In this document: positions 56,248-63,864 of the stretch, one piece after another
Numbering within the stretch: the first letter of the stretch is position 1
How the letters are laid out: every line of letters begins with the position of its first letter
Assembly (NCBI RefSeq): GCF_027257845.1
Contig: NZ_JAPVOT010000008.1
Location: 148,445-212,444, forward strand
Source of the DNA: Alteromonas sp. BMJM2
GTDB lineage: Bacteria > Pseudomonadota > Gammaproteobacteria > Enterobacterales > Alteromonadaceae
DNA length: 64,000 nucleotides
Direction of reading: 5' to 3'
Notes under the pieces: generated by a model
What the model saw: the letters and a program-made list of their open reading frames with translations, nothing else
What the model was told of the DNA's origin: nothing
The model's database searches: none
Program-made: the position numbers and the translations under genes

Positions 56248-56261
56248 TTACGTAAACGTAA
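56248..56261. promoter_or_regulatory. Candidate LiuR-like operator
   Basis: TTACGTAAACGTAA: perfect 6-bp arms TTACGT and ACGTAA with two A between, 63-76 bp upstream of the acyl-CoA dehydrogenase ATG, in the promoter position. MerR-type LiuR proteins regulate branched-chain amino acid degradation in many gammaproteobacteria through ACGT-containing palindromes; I recall the motif only approximately. The surrounding gap 56186-56525 has no other gene visible. Confidence 0.45.
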
Positions 56262-56585
56262 AGGTAAAACATTAATTAAATTATCATTGCTATGACGTAA
56301 ATAAAATGTGACGGAAGTACTGAATTTTGTATGCTGACCTTGAAAAATACGATTTTGCAAAGCCCTCCGCCCTCCTAGATCTGGAGATAGCTGTGTTTTT
56401 TATCTGCGTGTGGCTTTGCAGTCAAACTAGTCAAGTTATTAACAGAACGTATAGCAGCTAATACGCTCCTAACTGTGTCTATCTTCAATTATGGCGAATG
56501 TAGCTACTGAGGTTTTGATTGTTACGTGCAGTTTCGAGCCTTCGCTGGTAAGCTATCCACAGAGTTATTATTAACCTTGGTTTTT

Positions 56586-58187
56586 GTGGAATTACGAGCA
56601 GCTATTGTTGAAGACAATGCTACCGCGCGTACAGCACTGCGCGGCCACATTATGTCTATCGCTAATTTATCGGTCAGCAGCTACACCTCAGGGGTAGAGC
56701 TCAAGGCCGCCTTGCGAAAACAAAACTTTGAATTGCTCATCATGGATTATCACCTTGGCGAAGGAAAGACTGGCGTTGAGTGGCTGCAAAGTTTAAAGGA
56801 AGCTGACTTCATCAAGCCCAGTACCGGCGTTATTTTTCTTACATCAGACCGCTCACCACAGGTCATCGGCCGAATAATGGATTTGCAGCCTGATGTACTA
56901 ATGATAAAGCCTTACACTATCGCATCGCTTTCTCGCCAATTAAAACACTACCTCTATTATCGTGACTTCATAAAAAACGTATTGCAGGCTCTCGACAACA
57001 AACAGCTTGAAAGAGCCATTGGCGTAATAAGAAGTAAAATTCAAGAAGGCATCCCCCCTCGCTTGGTGTCGGATATTCGCAAACTCTATGCTCGCTTGTT
57101 GTTTAATAATGGCGAAGTACAGCGTGCGCTCAGCATTTACGAAGATATTTTGAGCCGCTCAGATAAAGTGCTGTGGGCACAGTGGGGAAAAATAAAATGC
57201 CAATACGCAGCTGGGCAATGGCCTGATTGCAAAGACCAACTCAGCGCTATGGTGAACTCCAGTTTAGCCAGAGATGAAGCATTTGAGTGGCTTGCCTCTC
57301 TTTCCTTTGAGCAGCACTCTTACGAAGATGTTGAAAAGTACCTAGAGCAAATCAAATTTAGTGAATTGAGTTTACCTGCGGCCAAACTCAAAAGCCTTGC
57401 GTTTCAAAAGCAAGATAAGGTGGTGGAAGCTATCGACCTTTTGCAAAAGAAACGGGCGTTGCATAGGTCAGCTAAAGATAGGTTTAATGACTTCACGTTT
57501 GAATTAGCAGAGTTTTATCTACTACTTGCCGAAGATGCACCGCAGAGTAATCGACAAGAGAGTTTGTCTCAGGCTCGTAAGCTTGTTGGCATTGCCGGTC
57601 GAAACCAAGCCGACGCTCAAATGTTGCAAAAGCGGGATTATCTTCTCGCTTTTTCGTCAGTACTCGACGGAGATTTAGAGAAAGCGGCTTACTTTCTTGA
57701 GCCTGACTACATGGATAATCATCTACGAACCGCCCCTTCTATGTTAGTTATTGCGGCGAAAGTGCATCACAGTTTGGGAGATGAGCGTCGAGCCGGCGAA
57801 TTGTTGCTAATGGCTAAACAAAAGAATAGCGACATTCAGGGCATTTCTGAGCAGGTAATGAACGAAGAGTCTATCTTTTCTGGAGGAGAGCGATTAGGTC
57901 TTAATCATGAGCACGCGGTAGCAATAAACGATACCGGCACGCAACTTTTTATCGAAGGTTTATACGCGCAGGCGATGAAGCACTTTTATGACGCATTTCA
58001 ACTTTCGCCAACTACGGCTGCGTTCGGCCTCAACCTTCTCCAATGCATGGTTGAAGCCGATACCGCTGTCTATCGGCGCTTTGATATTTATAAGTTACTG
58101 GACACTGTCTCTGAGCTTTCACTTAGCGAGTCGAACACAGCGCGTTTGGCGCAGCTCACCGTGGTGGTGAATGCAAATAATGAGTGA
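56586..58187 (+). CDS. Response regulator with C-terminal TPR repeats (copy 2)
   Basis: Second receiver-TPR protein, 533 residues from the GTG at 56586 (MELRAAIVEDNATA), where the receiver begins as in copy 1. The frame is open to a GTG at 56526, which would add 20 hydrophobic residues; neither start has a clear Shine-Dalgarno site. Receiver: IVEDNATA, phospho-acceptor Asp in LIMDYHLGEGKTG, Thr in FLTSDRS, Lys in LMIKPYT. The rest is TPR-type helices (RALSIYEDILSRSDKVLWAQ). The C-terminal ending GTQLFIEGLYAQAMKHFYDA, then AFQLSPTTAAFGLNLLQC, parallels copy 1. It divides the valine genes, which it probably does not serve. Confidence 0.88.
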   Translation: MELRAAIVEDNATARTALRGHIMSIANLSVSSYTSGVELKAALRKQNFELLIMDYHLGEGKTGVEWLQSLKEADFIKPSTGVIFLTSDRSPQVIGRIMDLQPDVLMIKPYTIASLSRQLKHYLYYRDFIKNVLQALDNKQLERAIGVIRSKIQEGIPPRLVSDIRKLYARLLFNNGEVQRALSIYEDILSRSDKVLWAQWGKIKCQYAAGQWPDCKDQLSAMVNSSLARDEAFEWLASLSFEQHSYEDVEKYLEQIKFSELSLPAAKLKSLAFQKQDKVVEAIDLLQKKRALHRSAKDRFNDFTFELAEFYLLLAEDAPQSNRQESLSQARKLVGIAGRNQADAQMLQKRDYLLAFSSVLDGDLEKAAYFLEPDYMDNHLRTAPSMLVIAAKVHHSLGDERRAGELLLMAKQKNSDIQGISEQVMNEESIFSGGERLGLNHEHAVAINDTGTQLFIEGLYAQAMKHFYDAFQLSPTTAAFGLNLLQCMVEADTAVYRRFDIYKLLDTVSELSLSESNTARLAQLTVVVNANNE

Positions 58188-58230
58188 GCCTGTAGCTTAC
58201 ATAGGCACCGATATATTCCCCTTTATTGAC

Positions 58231-59106
58231 CTATTTTAAACGGGTTAACAAGCTAGATGTATCCCAACGGCTACCACCCAACTTTTGCACATCTGCATAA
58301 TATTGATCGACCAAGGCAGTAAGCGCGAGGGTCGATCCATTTCGTTTTGCCTCATCCAACGCTATGCCTAAATCTTTGCGCATCCAGTCAACGGCAAAAC
58401 CAAAGTCGTAAGTATTGGACAACATCGTGCTAGCACGGTTTTCCATTTGCCACGATTGCGCGGCGCCTTTGCTAATAACATCAATAACCGCATTACAATC
58501 AAGACCGGCTTTATGGCCAAAATGTAACGCTTCAGATAGCCCCTGAACGATTCCTGCTATACAAATTTGATTCATCATTTTGGCAAGTTGACCACTACCG
58601 CACTTACCCAGAAGCTGACTGTGACGGGCATAGGAATTTATCACTGGCTGAATACGATGAAAACTTGCCTCTTCCCCACCCACCATAATCGTCAACTGTC
58701 CATTTTCAGCGCCTGCCTGTCCGCCTGACACTGGTGCATCTAAAAAGTGTACGTTTTGTTTTCGGCATGCAGCATCAAGCTCTCTAGCAATATCTGCAGA
58801 AGCGGTAGTGTGATCAACCAAAACTGCATCTGGCTTCATTCTGCTAAGCGCACGAGTTCCTATATCTCTAACATCGTTGTCATCGCCCACGCACATAAAC
58901 ACAATATCTGCACCTTCTGCGGCTTCTTCAGGTGTTTTCACTATGGCACTCGTGCACGCTGTGCCCGGGTAAGTTGCTAGCCACTGCTCTGCCTTCGATG
59001 CTGTGCGGTTGTAAACGGTGACCTTGTAGCCTGCATTGGCCAGGTGCCCGGCCATAGGAAATCCCATCACACCCAGTCCTAGAAAGCTTACTTTTAAATC
59101 TGACAT
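58231..59106 (-). CDS. mmsB: 3-hydroxyisobutyrate dehydrogenase
   Basis: NAD-dependent beta-hydroxyacid dehydrogenase, 291 residues, oxidising 3-hydroxyisobutyrate to methylmalonate semialdehyde in valine breakdown. The Rossmann motif is LGLGVMGFPMAGHLANAGY; substrate binding DAPVSGGQAGAENGQLTIMV; catalytic Lys in GSGQLAKMMNQ. It could also be a tartronate semialdehyde or related reductase; the nearby valine genes favour this role. It stands beyond the receiver-TPR gene, apart from the other valine genes, and no methylmalonate semialdehyde dehydrogenase is present in the window. Confidence 0.88.
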   Translation of the reverse strand: MSDLKVSFLGLGVMGFPMAGHLANAGYKVTVYNRTASKAEQWLATYPGTACTSAIVKTPEEAAEGADIVFMCVGDDNDVRDIGTRALSRMKPDAVLVDHTTASADIARELDAACRKQNVHFLDAPVSGGQAGAENGQLTIMVGGEEASFHRIQPVINSYARHSQLLGKCGSGQLAKMMNQICIAGIVQGLSEALHFGHKAGLDCNAVIDVISKGAAQSWQMENRASTMLSNTYDFGFAVDWMRKDLGIALDEAKRNGSTLALTALVDQYYADVQKLGGSRWDTSSLLTRLK

Positions 59107-59200
59107 GCAAAATACTCTCTTGTTGTTTACAGTAGAAGCTAAGCTCCTTTGGCGAATAGAATATCAGAATTCACACTAACAAAAATATAAAGGAAAGAAA

Positions 59201-59680
59201 TTGACTATTTATCAGCACACTGTAGCAAGTAATAGCGGCGAAAATATTGCTCTTGAGCAGTATAAGGGGAAAACACTGCTTATCGTTAATACCGCCAGCA
59301 AATGCGGTTTCACCCCTCAGTACAAAGGCCTTGAGTTACTGTATTCAAAATATAAAGACAGAGGCTTTGAAGTACTGGGTTTTCCCTGCGATCAGTTTGG
59401 TCATCAAGAGCCAGGCAACGATAGTGATATTGCGCAATTTTGCGAAATGAATTTTGGCGTGTCTTTTCCATTATTTAAAAAAATTGAGGTTAATGGCGCG
59501 AATGAGAGCCCACTTTTTACCGAACTAAAGAATGATGCCCCCGGGTTACTTGGCACTAAACGCATCAAATGGAATTTCACTAAGTTTTTAGTCACTGACA
59601 AAGGCGATGTTGTAAAGCGTTACGCACCAACGATGAAGCCTGAAGATATTGAGAACGATATCGTTAAATTACTTCCTTAA
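59201..59680 (+). CDS. Glutathione peroxidase family (BtuE-like)
   Basis: Thiol peroxidase of 159 residues. The start is TTG at 59201 with AAAGGA at 7 bases, since no ATG precedes the conserved N-terminus MTIYQHTV. The peroxidatic Cys is C35 in NTASKCGFTPQYKGLE, followed by FPCDQFGHQEPG with Gln and IKWNFTKFLV with Trp and Asn of the catalytic tetrad. A second Cys in FPCDQF may be resolving, so thioredoxin could be the true donor. Monocistronic. Confidence 0.93.
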   Translation: MTIYQHTVASNSGENIALEQYKGKTLLIVNTASKCGFTPQYKGLELLYSKYKDRGFEVLGFPCDQFGHQEPGNDSDIAQFCEMNFGVSFPLFKKIEVNGANESPLFTELKNDAPGLLGTKRIKWNFTKFLVTDKGDVVKRYAPTMKPEDIENDIVKLLP

Positions 59681-59780
59681 CCTGCGCCTAGCCGTAAAAA
59701 GTAGTGCTAAGGTATGTCGTTTAAACCGTCATGTGGGTTCGGTTAAAACTAGCTCCAAAGAACAGTTTTAAGGAAACGGT

Positions 59781-60791
59781 ATGGAAAATAAAGAGAGACT
59801 TAACGTAGCGTGTTTCAGCACACAAGACTACGACAAAGCAGTATTTGAGAAAGCGATAAATAGCGCCGAGCCCCCTTATGCTGACTCCGTTGCTATTACT
59901 TACTTAAGTCACAGGCTAACCGCATCTACAGCACGTTTATGCGAAGGCTATAACGTAGTCATTGCGTTTGTAAATGATGATATTAGCGCTGCAACGGTGA
60001 AAGCATTAGCACACTGCAACGTAAAACATATTGCGTTGCGCTGTGCTGGTTTTAACAATGTAGATATTAACGCAGCCCATGAACATGGGATTCAGGTAAG
60101 CAGAGTACCTGCTTACAGCCCAGAAACCGTTGCCGAGCACACTATTGCTTTAATCCTTACCTTAAACCGACAAACACACAAAGCCTACAATCGAGTGAGA
60201 GAAGGTAACTTTGCGCTAAGTGGCCTTATGGGTTTTACACTACATAACAAAACGGTAGGCGTGGTCGGTACGGGCAAAATTGGTTGTTCGGTCATTCGGA
60301 TTTTGAGTGGCTTTGGCTGTCGTATTCTTTGTTATGATCCTAATAAAAACCATGACGCGATGGACTTAGGTGCACAATATGTAGATTTAGAAACCCTCTT
60401 TGCTGAGAGTATAATTGTATCTTTGCACTGCCCGCTAAACGAAAGCAGCCATCACATGATAAACAGCGAATCGCTTCATAAAATGCAAGATGGCGTGATG
60501 CTGATTAATACTTCTAGAGGCGGGCTTGTAGATGACAAAGCGATAATAGATGGGCTTAAAAGTAAGAAAATTGGCTACTTAGGGTTAGACGTATACGAGC
60601 GGGAATCAGAACTGTTCTTTACCGACCACTCACAAGATATTATTCAAGACGACAACTTTCAGCGGCTAACTACGTTTCCAAATGTACTGATTACAGGCCA
60701 CCAAGGCTTCTTTACCGCTGAAGCGCTGAGTGAAATAGCCCAGGTTACGTTAGCGAATATAGTCAATAAAACCAACATCGTAACGTTGTGA
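59781..60791 (+). CDS. ldhA: D-2-hydroxyacid dehydrogenase, D-lactate dehydrogenase type
   Basis: NAD-dependent dehydrogenase of 336 residues, close to fermentative D-lactate dehydrogenase. Conserved: LRCAGFNNVDINAAHEHGI, AYSPETVAEHTIALILTLNR, Rossmann motif VGVVGTGKIGCSVIRIL, LINTSRGGLVDDKAI with the catalytic Arg nearby (TSRG is typical), DVYERESELFF and the catalytic His in LITGHQGFFTAEAL. AAGGAAACGG precedes the ATG. Monocistronic. Confidence 0.93.
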   Translation: MENKERLNVACFSTQDYDKAVFEKAINSAEPPYADSVAITYLSHRLTASTARLCEGYNVVIAFVNDDISAATVKALAHCNVKHIALRCAGFNNVDINAAHEHGIQVSRVPAYSPETVAEHTIALILTLNRQTHKAYNRVREGNFALSGLMGFTLHNKTVGVVGTGKIGCSVIRILSGFGCRILCYDPNKNHDAMDLGAQYVDLETLFAESIIVSLHCPLNESSHHMINSESLHKMQDGVMLINTSRGGLVDDKAIIDGLKSKKIGYLGLDVYERESELFFTDHSQDIIQDDNFQRLTTFPNVLITGHQGFFTAEALSEIAQVTLANIVNKTNIVTL

Positions 60792-60923
60792 ATGAAGCAG
60801 GAAGTTTAAACGTGAGTGAGTTTTTATCCCATCGTAAATATTCTTATTTGATGTGTAGATATTAACTAACACCTTTAAATGCAAACGTTCAACAAACTTG
60901 TCATGTTCTCGATAGGTTGTACT

Positions 60924-62180
60924 TCAGCACTTAATGGTAGGTATATCACTCCACCGCGTAGTTGCTCGTTGAGTAATAAACTGACGTTTCATTTCATGGG
61001 TTTTAGTAAACCCCCTCGATGCGATTTTAAGGGTGCTTTTGCCGTACCTATCATTTACCGCGTCAAGCACGTTCATTAATGTAGCGTTATCGTTGTTTTT
61101 AGCAAAAAGATCAGCTTGATAATTAGCAGCGGGTAAAATCTCTACTAGCCCCACGCCACAGCGATAAAAACAAATACCTGGTTTATAAATTTTGTCTATA
61201 ACGGTGGGAATGGCATTAGCCACTGTACGGGTATCCATGGTGGGTACCGCAAACTGATGATATACCGACTTTCGATAATAGCGGGCGTCATCATGGGGCG
61301 AGTTAGATGCAAAAAACGTAATCGCTTTTGTTAGCCCCCGTTGCCGACGCAGTTTACGCATTGCGCTCTCGCAATGCCCTGTAATCGCCTTGTGTAATTC
61401 TGCTTTAGTTGTCACTCGTGAACCAAAAGTACGGGTGCTGTAAATCTGTTGTTTATCAGGCCTCACATCATCCCAGTGTATACGAAGCTCACCGTTTAAT
61501 TCTCTAACCGTATTTTCCAGTAAAATTGAAAATTGCTTTCTTATTCGCGCCGGTGACTGCTGAGACAGCTGAAGCGCGTTGTTAATGCCAAGGGCTCTAA
61601 GCTTTTGTCCTAAGCGGCGACCTACCCCCCACGCGTCAGTAACATGCATTTGCCGCAGAATATCTACACGCTCCTGCTCACTGTGTATAACTGCAACACC
61701 ATTATATCCAGGCAGCCGTTTACCAGCATGACTGGCGGCTTTGGCTAACGTAGGCGTTAGTCCTCCCCCTGCCCCTACGGGTAATCTCACCTCCTTCCAT
61801 ACGGTTTGTCTGATTTCACGACCTAGCGCCATCCAGCTTTCGTGAGACAGCGTGGTATTAAAGCGCGCAAACACTTCGTCTATGGAATACACGTAGATGT
61901 CATCGGCGAATTGGCCGATGGTGTCCATCATTTTGGTGCTAAGAGAATGATAAAGTTCGTAGTTTGAACTGGTTACCGTTACCCCGTATTTTTCAACAAC
62001 GTCTTTCACCTGAAAATAAGGCACAAATTTCTTGATGCCTAATCGTTTCGCTAACGGGCATACTGCAACCACACAGCCATCATTGTTGCTAAGGGTGATC
62101 ACTGGTTTTTTACGCAGGTCTGGGCGCATCACTTTTTCTGCTGATGAATAAAACCCCGACGCATCGCATAAAAAAAACAC
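60924..62180 (-). CDS. umuC: DNA polymerase V catalytic subunit UmuC
   Basis: Y-family translesion polymerase, 418 residues. Conserved: FLCDASGFYSSAEKVMRPDL (metal-binding Asp), VITLSNNDGCVVAVCPLAK, YVYSIDEVFARFNTT (active-site SIDE, with D and E), and the helix-hairpin-helix VTDAWGVGRRLGQKLRALGI. The C-terminal little-finger region is complete, ending near the umuC norm. The ATG overlaps the umuD stop by one base. Expression should follow the LexA box before umuD. Confidence 0.95.
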   Translation of the reverse strand: MFFLCDASGFYSSAEKVMRPDLRKKPVITLSNNDGCVVAVCPLAKRLGIKKFVPYFQVKDVVEKYGVTVTSSNYELYHSLSTKMMDTIGQFADDIYVYSIDEVFARFNTTLSHESWMALGREIRQTVWKEVRLPVGAGGGLTPTLAKAASHAGKRLPGYNGVAVIHSEQERVDILRQMHVTDAWGVGRRLGQKLRALGINNALQLSQQSPARIRKQFSILLENTVRELNGELRIHWDDVRPDKQQIYSTRTFGSRVTTKAELHKAITGHCESAMRKLRRQRGLTKAITFFASNSPHDDARYYRKSVYHQFAVPTMDTRTVANAIPTVIDKIYKPGICFYRCGVGLVEILPAANYQADLFAKNNDNATLMNVLDAVNDRYGKSTLKIASRGFTKTHEMKRQFITQRATTRWSDIPTIKC

Positions 62181-62587
62181 TAGGCCCCTACCTTCTTGTT
62201 AAGCGGCACATGAATTCTCACTGAACGAGTGACTACCCCCTCAAGGGAAAAGTCATCACCTTCTTGTATGAAGTAAGGTAATGCATCGGATTGTGCAGAG
62301 AGTAGTGCACGACGCTCCATGTCTAGTCGTTTACAGCAAAATACGCCATTAAGCACCGCAACGATGATAGACATGTGTTTGACCTGCTCAGCACGTGAAA
62401 TGATCAGCACATCACCATCAAAGATACCGTCTAATTCCATTGACGTACCTTGAGCAACTCCAATCCATGTGGCGGAGGGTTTATCGATGAGCAACTCATC
62501 GAGGCTCAGCTCCATCTCTATGTATTCTGCTGCTGGGCTTTCGAACCCCACTAATCCCGCTTGTGCTTTGATAGGTATAACTTTCAT
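62180..62587 (-). CDS. umuD: UmuD, SOS mutagenesis protein (S24 peptidase)
   Basis: Polymerase V accessory protein, 135 residues from the ATG at 62585-62587 (a GTG three codons earlier is possible). Catalytic Ser49 (AQGTSMELDG) and Lys86 (CCKRLD) are 37 residues apart, as Ser60/Lys97 in E. coli. Alignment around GFESPAAEYIE puts V13-G14 where E. coli has the cleaved Cys24-Gly25. The N-terminal arm is about 11 residues shorter. The substitution at the P1 position is unusual, so cleavage efficiency is uncertain. A perfect LexA box precedes the gene and umuC follows directly. Confidence 0.93.
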   Translation of the reverse strand: MKVIPIKAQAGLVGFESPAAEYIEMELSLDELLIDKPSATWIGVAQGTSMELDGIFDGDVLIISRAEQVKHMSIIVAVLNGVFCCKRLDMERRALLSAQSDALPYFIQEGDDFSLEGVVTRSVRIHVPLNKKVGA

Positions 62588-62599
62588 AAAAACCACAAA

Positions 62600-62619
62600 T
62601 ACTGTACTTATATACAGTA
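62600..62619 (-). promoter_or_regulatory. LexA (SOS) box of umuDC
   Basis: TACTGTACTTATATACAGTA contains the consensus CTGT-N8-ACAG exactly and is a near-perfect palindrome. It begins 13 bp upstream of the umuD ATG, overlapping the expected promoter. This supports DNA-damage induction of umuDC. Confidence 0.93.
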
Positions 62620-62864
62620 TTTTATTTTTAATCGTGGGCTCCCGTCAAATTAAATTTCTAGTTGACGAGATAAAGGTATGGTTTTTAAACAAAGATTATT
62701 TGGTTACCTTATCAGCGACTACGCAGCTCGTTACTTTGTACGTCAACTAACAGTGTTGAATTTGCTTGCTAGCTTTAGCATGCATACACGATAAAATTTA
62801 AATCATTGCGCTTGGGTTGGCTCTTTGTTTTATGCCTGTTATTCTTTTGAACTTAAGAAGGTAG

Positions 62865-63047
62865 CAAGTACATTATTTGTGGCGGCCAAATTTAAAAGAT
62901 GAAGGCGATAACTTTCTTATTGAACTTGCGGTAGCAGGAAATGCCGAGAGCATCATTACGAATAATCTAAAAGACCTGCGAAATGCGGAATTACAATTTG
63001 ATGGTTTGAAAGTGTTAGCGCCCGAAGATTATTTGAGAGGAGTTTAA
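62865..63047 (+). pseudogene. PIN-domain toxin, 5'-truncated remnant
   Basis: The frame from 62865 to the stop at 63045-63047 reads as the C-terminal part of a PIN-family toxin: WRPNLKDEGDNFLIELAVAG, then IITNNLKDLRNAEL and VLAPEDYLRGV. The acidic residues of DEGDN and the TNNLKD stretch belong to the nuclease active site in this family. An in-frame TAG at 62862-62864 and no start codon remove the first two thirds of the protein. The 3' end sits 1 bp before the antitoxin ATG and supplies its GAGAGGAG ribosome site. The toxin is therefore likely dead. Confidence 0.8.
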
Positions 63048-63048
63048 T

Positions 63049-63270
63049 ATGTCCACTTTAACCATACGTTTACCAGACGATAAGCATAATCGCTTGAAGG
63101 CTTTGGCAGCGCATAAAAAGTTGAGCTTAAACAAATTGATAGAAGAGTTGTCTACACAAGCGATAGCTGAATTTGATACTGAGGTAAGATTTAAGGCTAT
63201 TGCTGCTACTGGAAACAAAAAGAAAGGTTTAGAGCTTCTAGATAAGCTTGATTCACATTTTGGCAGCTAA
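63049..63270 (+). CDS. Ribbon-helix-helix antitoxin, orphaned
   Basis: A 73-residue protein starting MSTLTIRLPDDKHNRLKALA, the beta strand and first helix of a ribbon-helix-helix DNA-binding domain, followed by KLSLNKLIEELSTQAIAEF. The C-terminal part (ELLDKLDSHFGS) would bind the toxin. The start has a strong GAGAGGAG site inside the PIN remnant. As the toxin is truncated it may persist as an anti-addiction or autoregulatory remnant. It ends in the first copy of the structured repeat. Confidence 0.82.
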   Translation: MSTLTIRLPDDKHNRLKALAAHKKLSLNKLIEELSTQAIAEFDTEVRFKAIAATGNKKKGLELLDKLDSHFGS

Positions 63271-63354
63271 CTTCCAAATATGGGGCGCAAATACGTGTGC
63301 AATAATCGCGAAGCCGCGCACGTGTTTGCATCCCAGCGAGCGACAGCGAGTGCC
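63266..63354 (+). repeat. Structured repeat, copy A
   Basis: An 89-bp element beginning CTAACTT after the antitoxin stop. Arms GGGGCGCAAATACGTGTGC (63282-63300) and GCGCACGTGTTTGCATCCC (63315-63333) form a 19-bp stem with a few mismatches or G-U pairs. The loop has AATAATCGCGAAGCC, and the tail CAGCGAGCGACAGCGAGTGC follows. Copy B lies 510 bp downstream in the same orientation. In copy B the arms differ by paired changes, keeping the stem. Confidence 0.8.
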
Positions 63355-63372
63355 ATAATTGTTTGTATGGCT

Positions 63373-63762
63373 TTAAATACTGCGAACCCAGAATATAACT
63401 TTGTATTCTAAATTTGTATTATTTTTATAGGTGAATGCTAATTGACCATCTTTCTCTTTAAAAATAGTACTTGCTCCATTGTCTGTAGGCCCTGTAGAAA
63501 CACTGGCATAGCTATTTTTATCTTTAATTTCAAGTATGTAATTTTCTTTAAAGCTTACAACCATTGCTTGCGGAAATTCAAAGTTAAAACCAACCCATAG
63601 GTCATTATCTGTAGATATTTCAATTTTACCTGAACCATGAGGTGGTAGGTTGATTGCTTTTATAACCCTAACATCAGCATTAACTTTATTTAGCAAATCA
63701 TCTGAATAACTGGTTTGTGAAAAAAAGCAGGCAACAAAAAATAAAACTCTTGAGGTTTTCAC
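63373..63762 (-). CDS. Small secreted protein, unknown function
   Basis: A 129-residue protein that I do not recognise. A signal peptide ends about residue 20 (FFSQTSYSDD), so the mature part is periplasmic or outside. The mature part is beta-rich, with DNDLWVGFNFEFPQAMVVSF and TYKNNTNLEYKVIFWVRSI. No Cys is left after cleavage. It is flanked by repeat copies A and B and points against the antitoxin gene, as a small gene cassette might. Base composition is A+T rich against the core genes, which suggests acquisition. Confidence 0.6.
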   Translation of the reverse strand: MKTSRVLFFVACFFSQTSYSDDLLNKVNADVRVIKAINLPPHGSGKIEISTDNDLWVGFNFEFPQAMVVSFKENYILEIKDKNSYASVSTGPTDNGASTIFKEKDGQLAFTYKNNTNLEYKVIFWVRSI

Positions 63763-63779
63763 AAAACATCCTTTTGAAG

Positions 63780-63864
63780 CCTAACTTTAAGCTTTGGGGC
63801 GCAGGCACGGGGCTATAATCGCGAAGCGGCCCCGTGTTTGCGTCCCAGCGAACGAAGTGAGTGC
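63780..63864 (+). repeat. Structured repeat, copy B
   Basis: An 85-bp element starting GCCTAACTTT. Arms GGGGCGCAGGCACGGGGC (63796-63813) and GGCCCCGTGTTTGCGTCCC (63828-63846) form the stem; the loop TATAATCGCGAAGC is shared with copy A, and the tail AGCGAACGAAGTGAGTGCC closes it. Several stem positions differ from copy A on both arms together, which indicates selection for pairing. The IS110-type element begins just beyond it. Confidence 0.8.

Noticed and set aside
56491..56560. A 23-codon frame (MANVATEVLIV...) upstream of receiver-TPR copy 2
   Set aside because: There is no Shine-Dalgarno site, it overlaps the possible longer start of the regulator gene, and it has no support from family or context.
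62469..62750. Plus-strand frame of 93 codons opposite umuD
   Set aside because: It is antisense to umuD and runs across the LexA box; the codons mirror the real gene.
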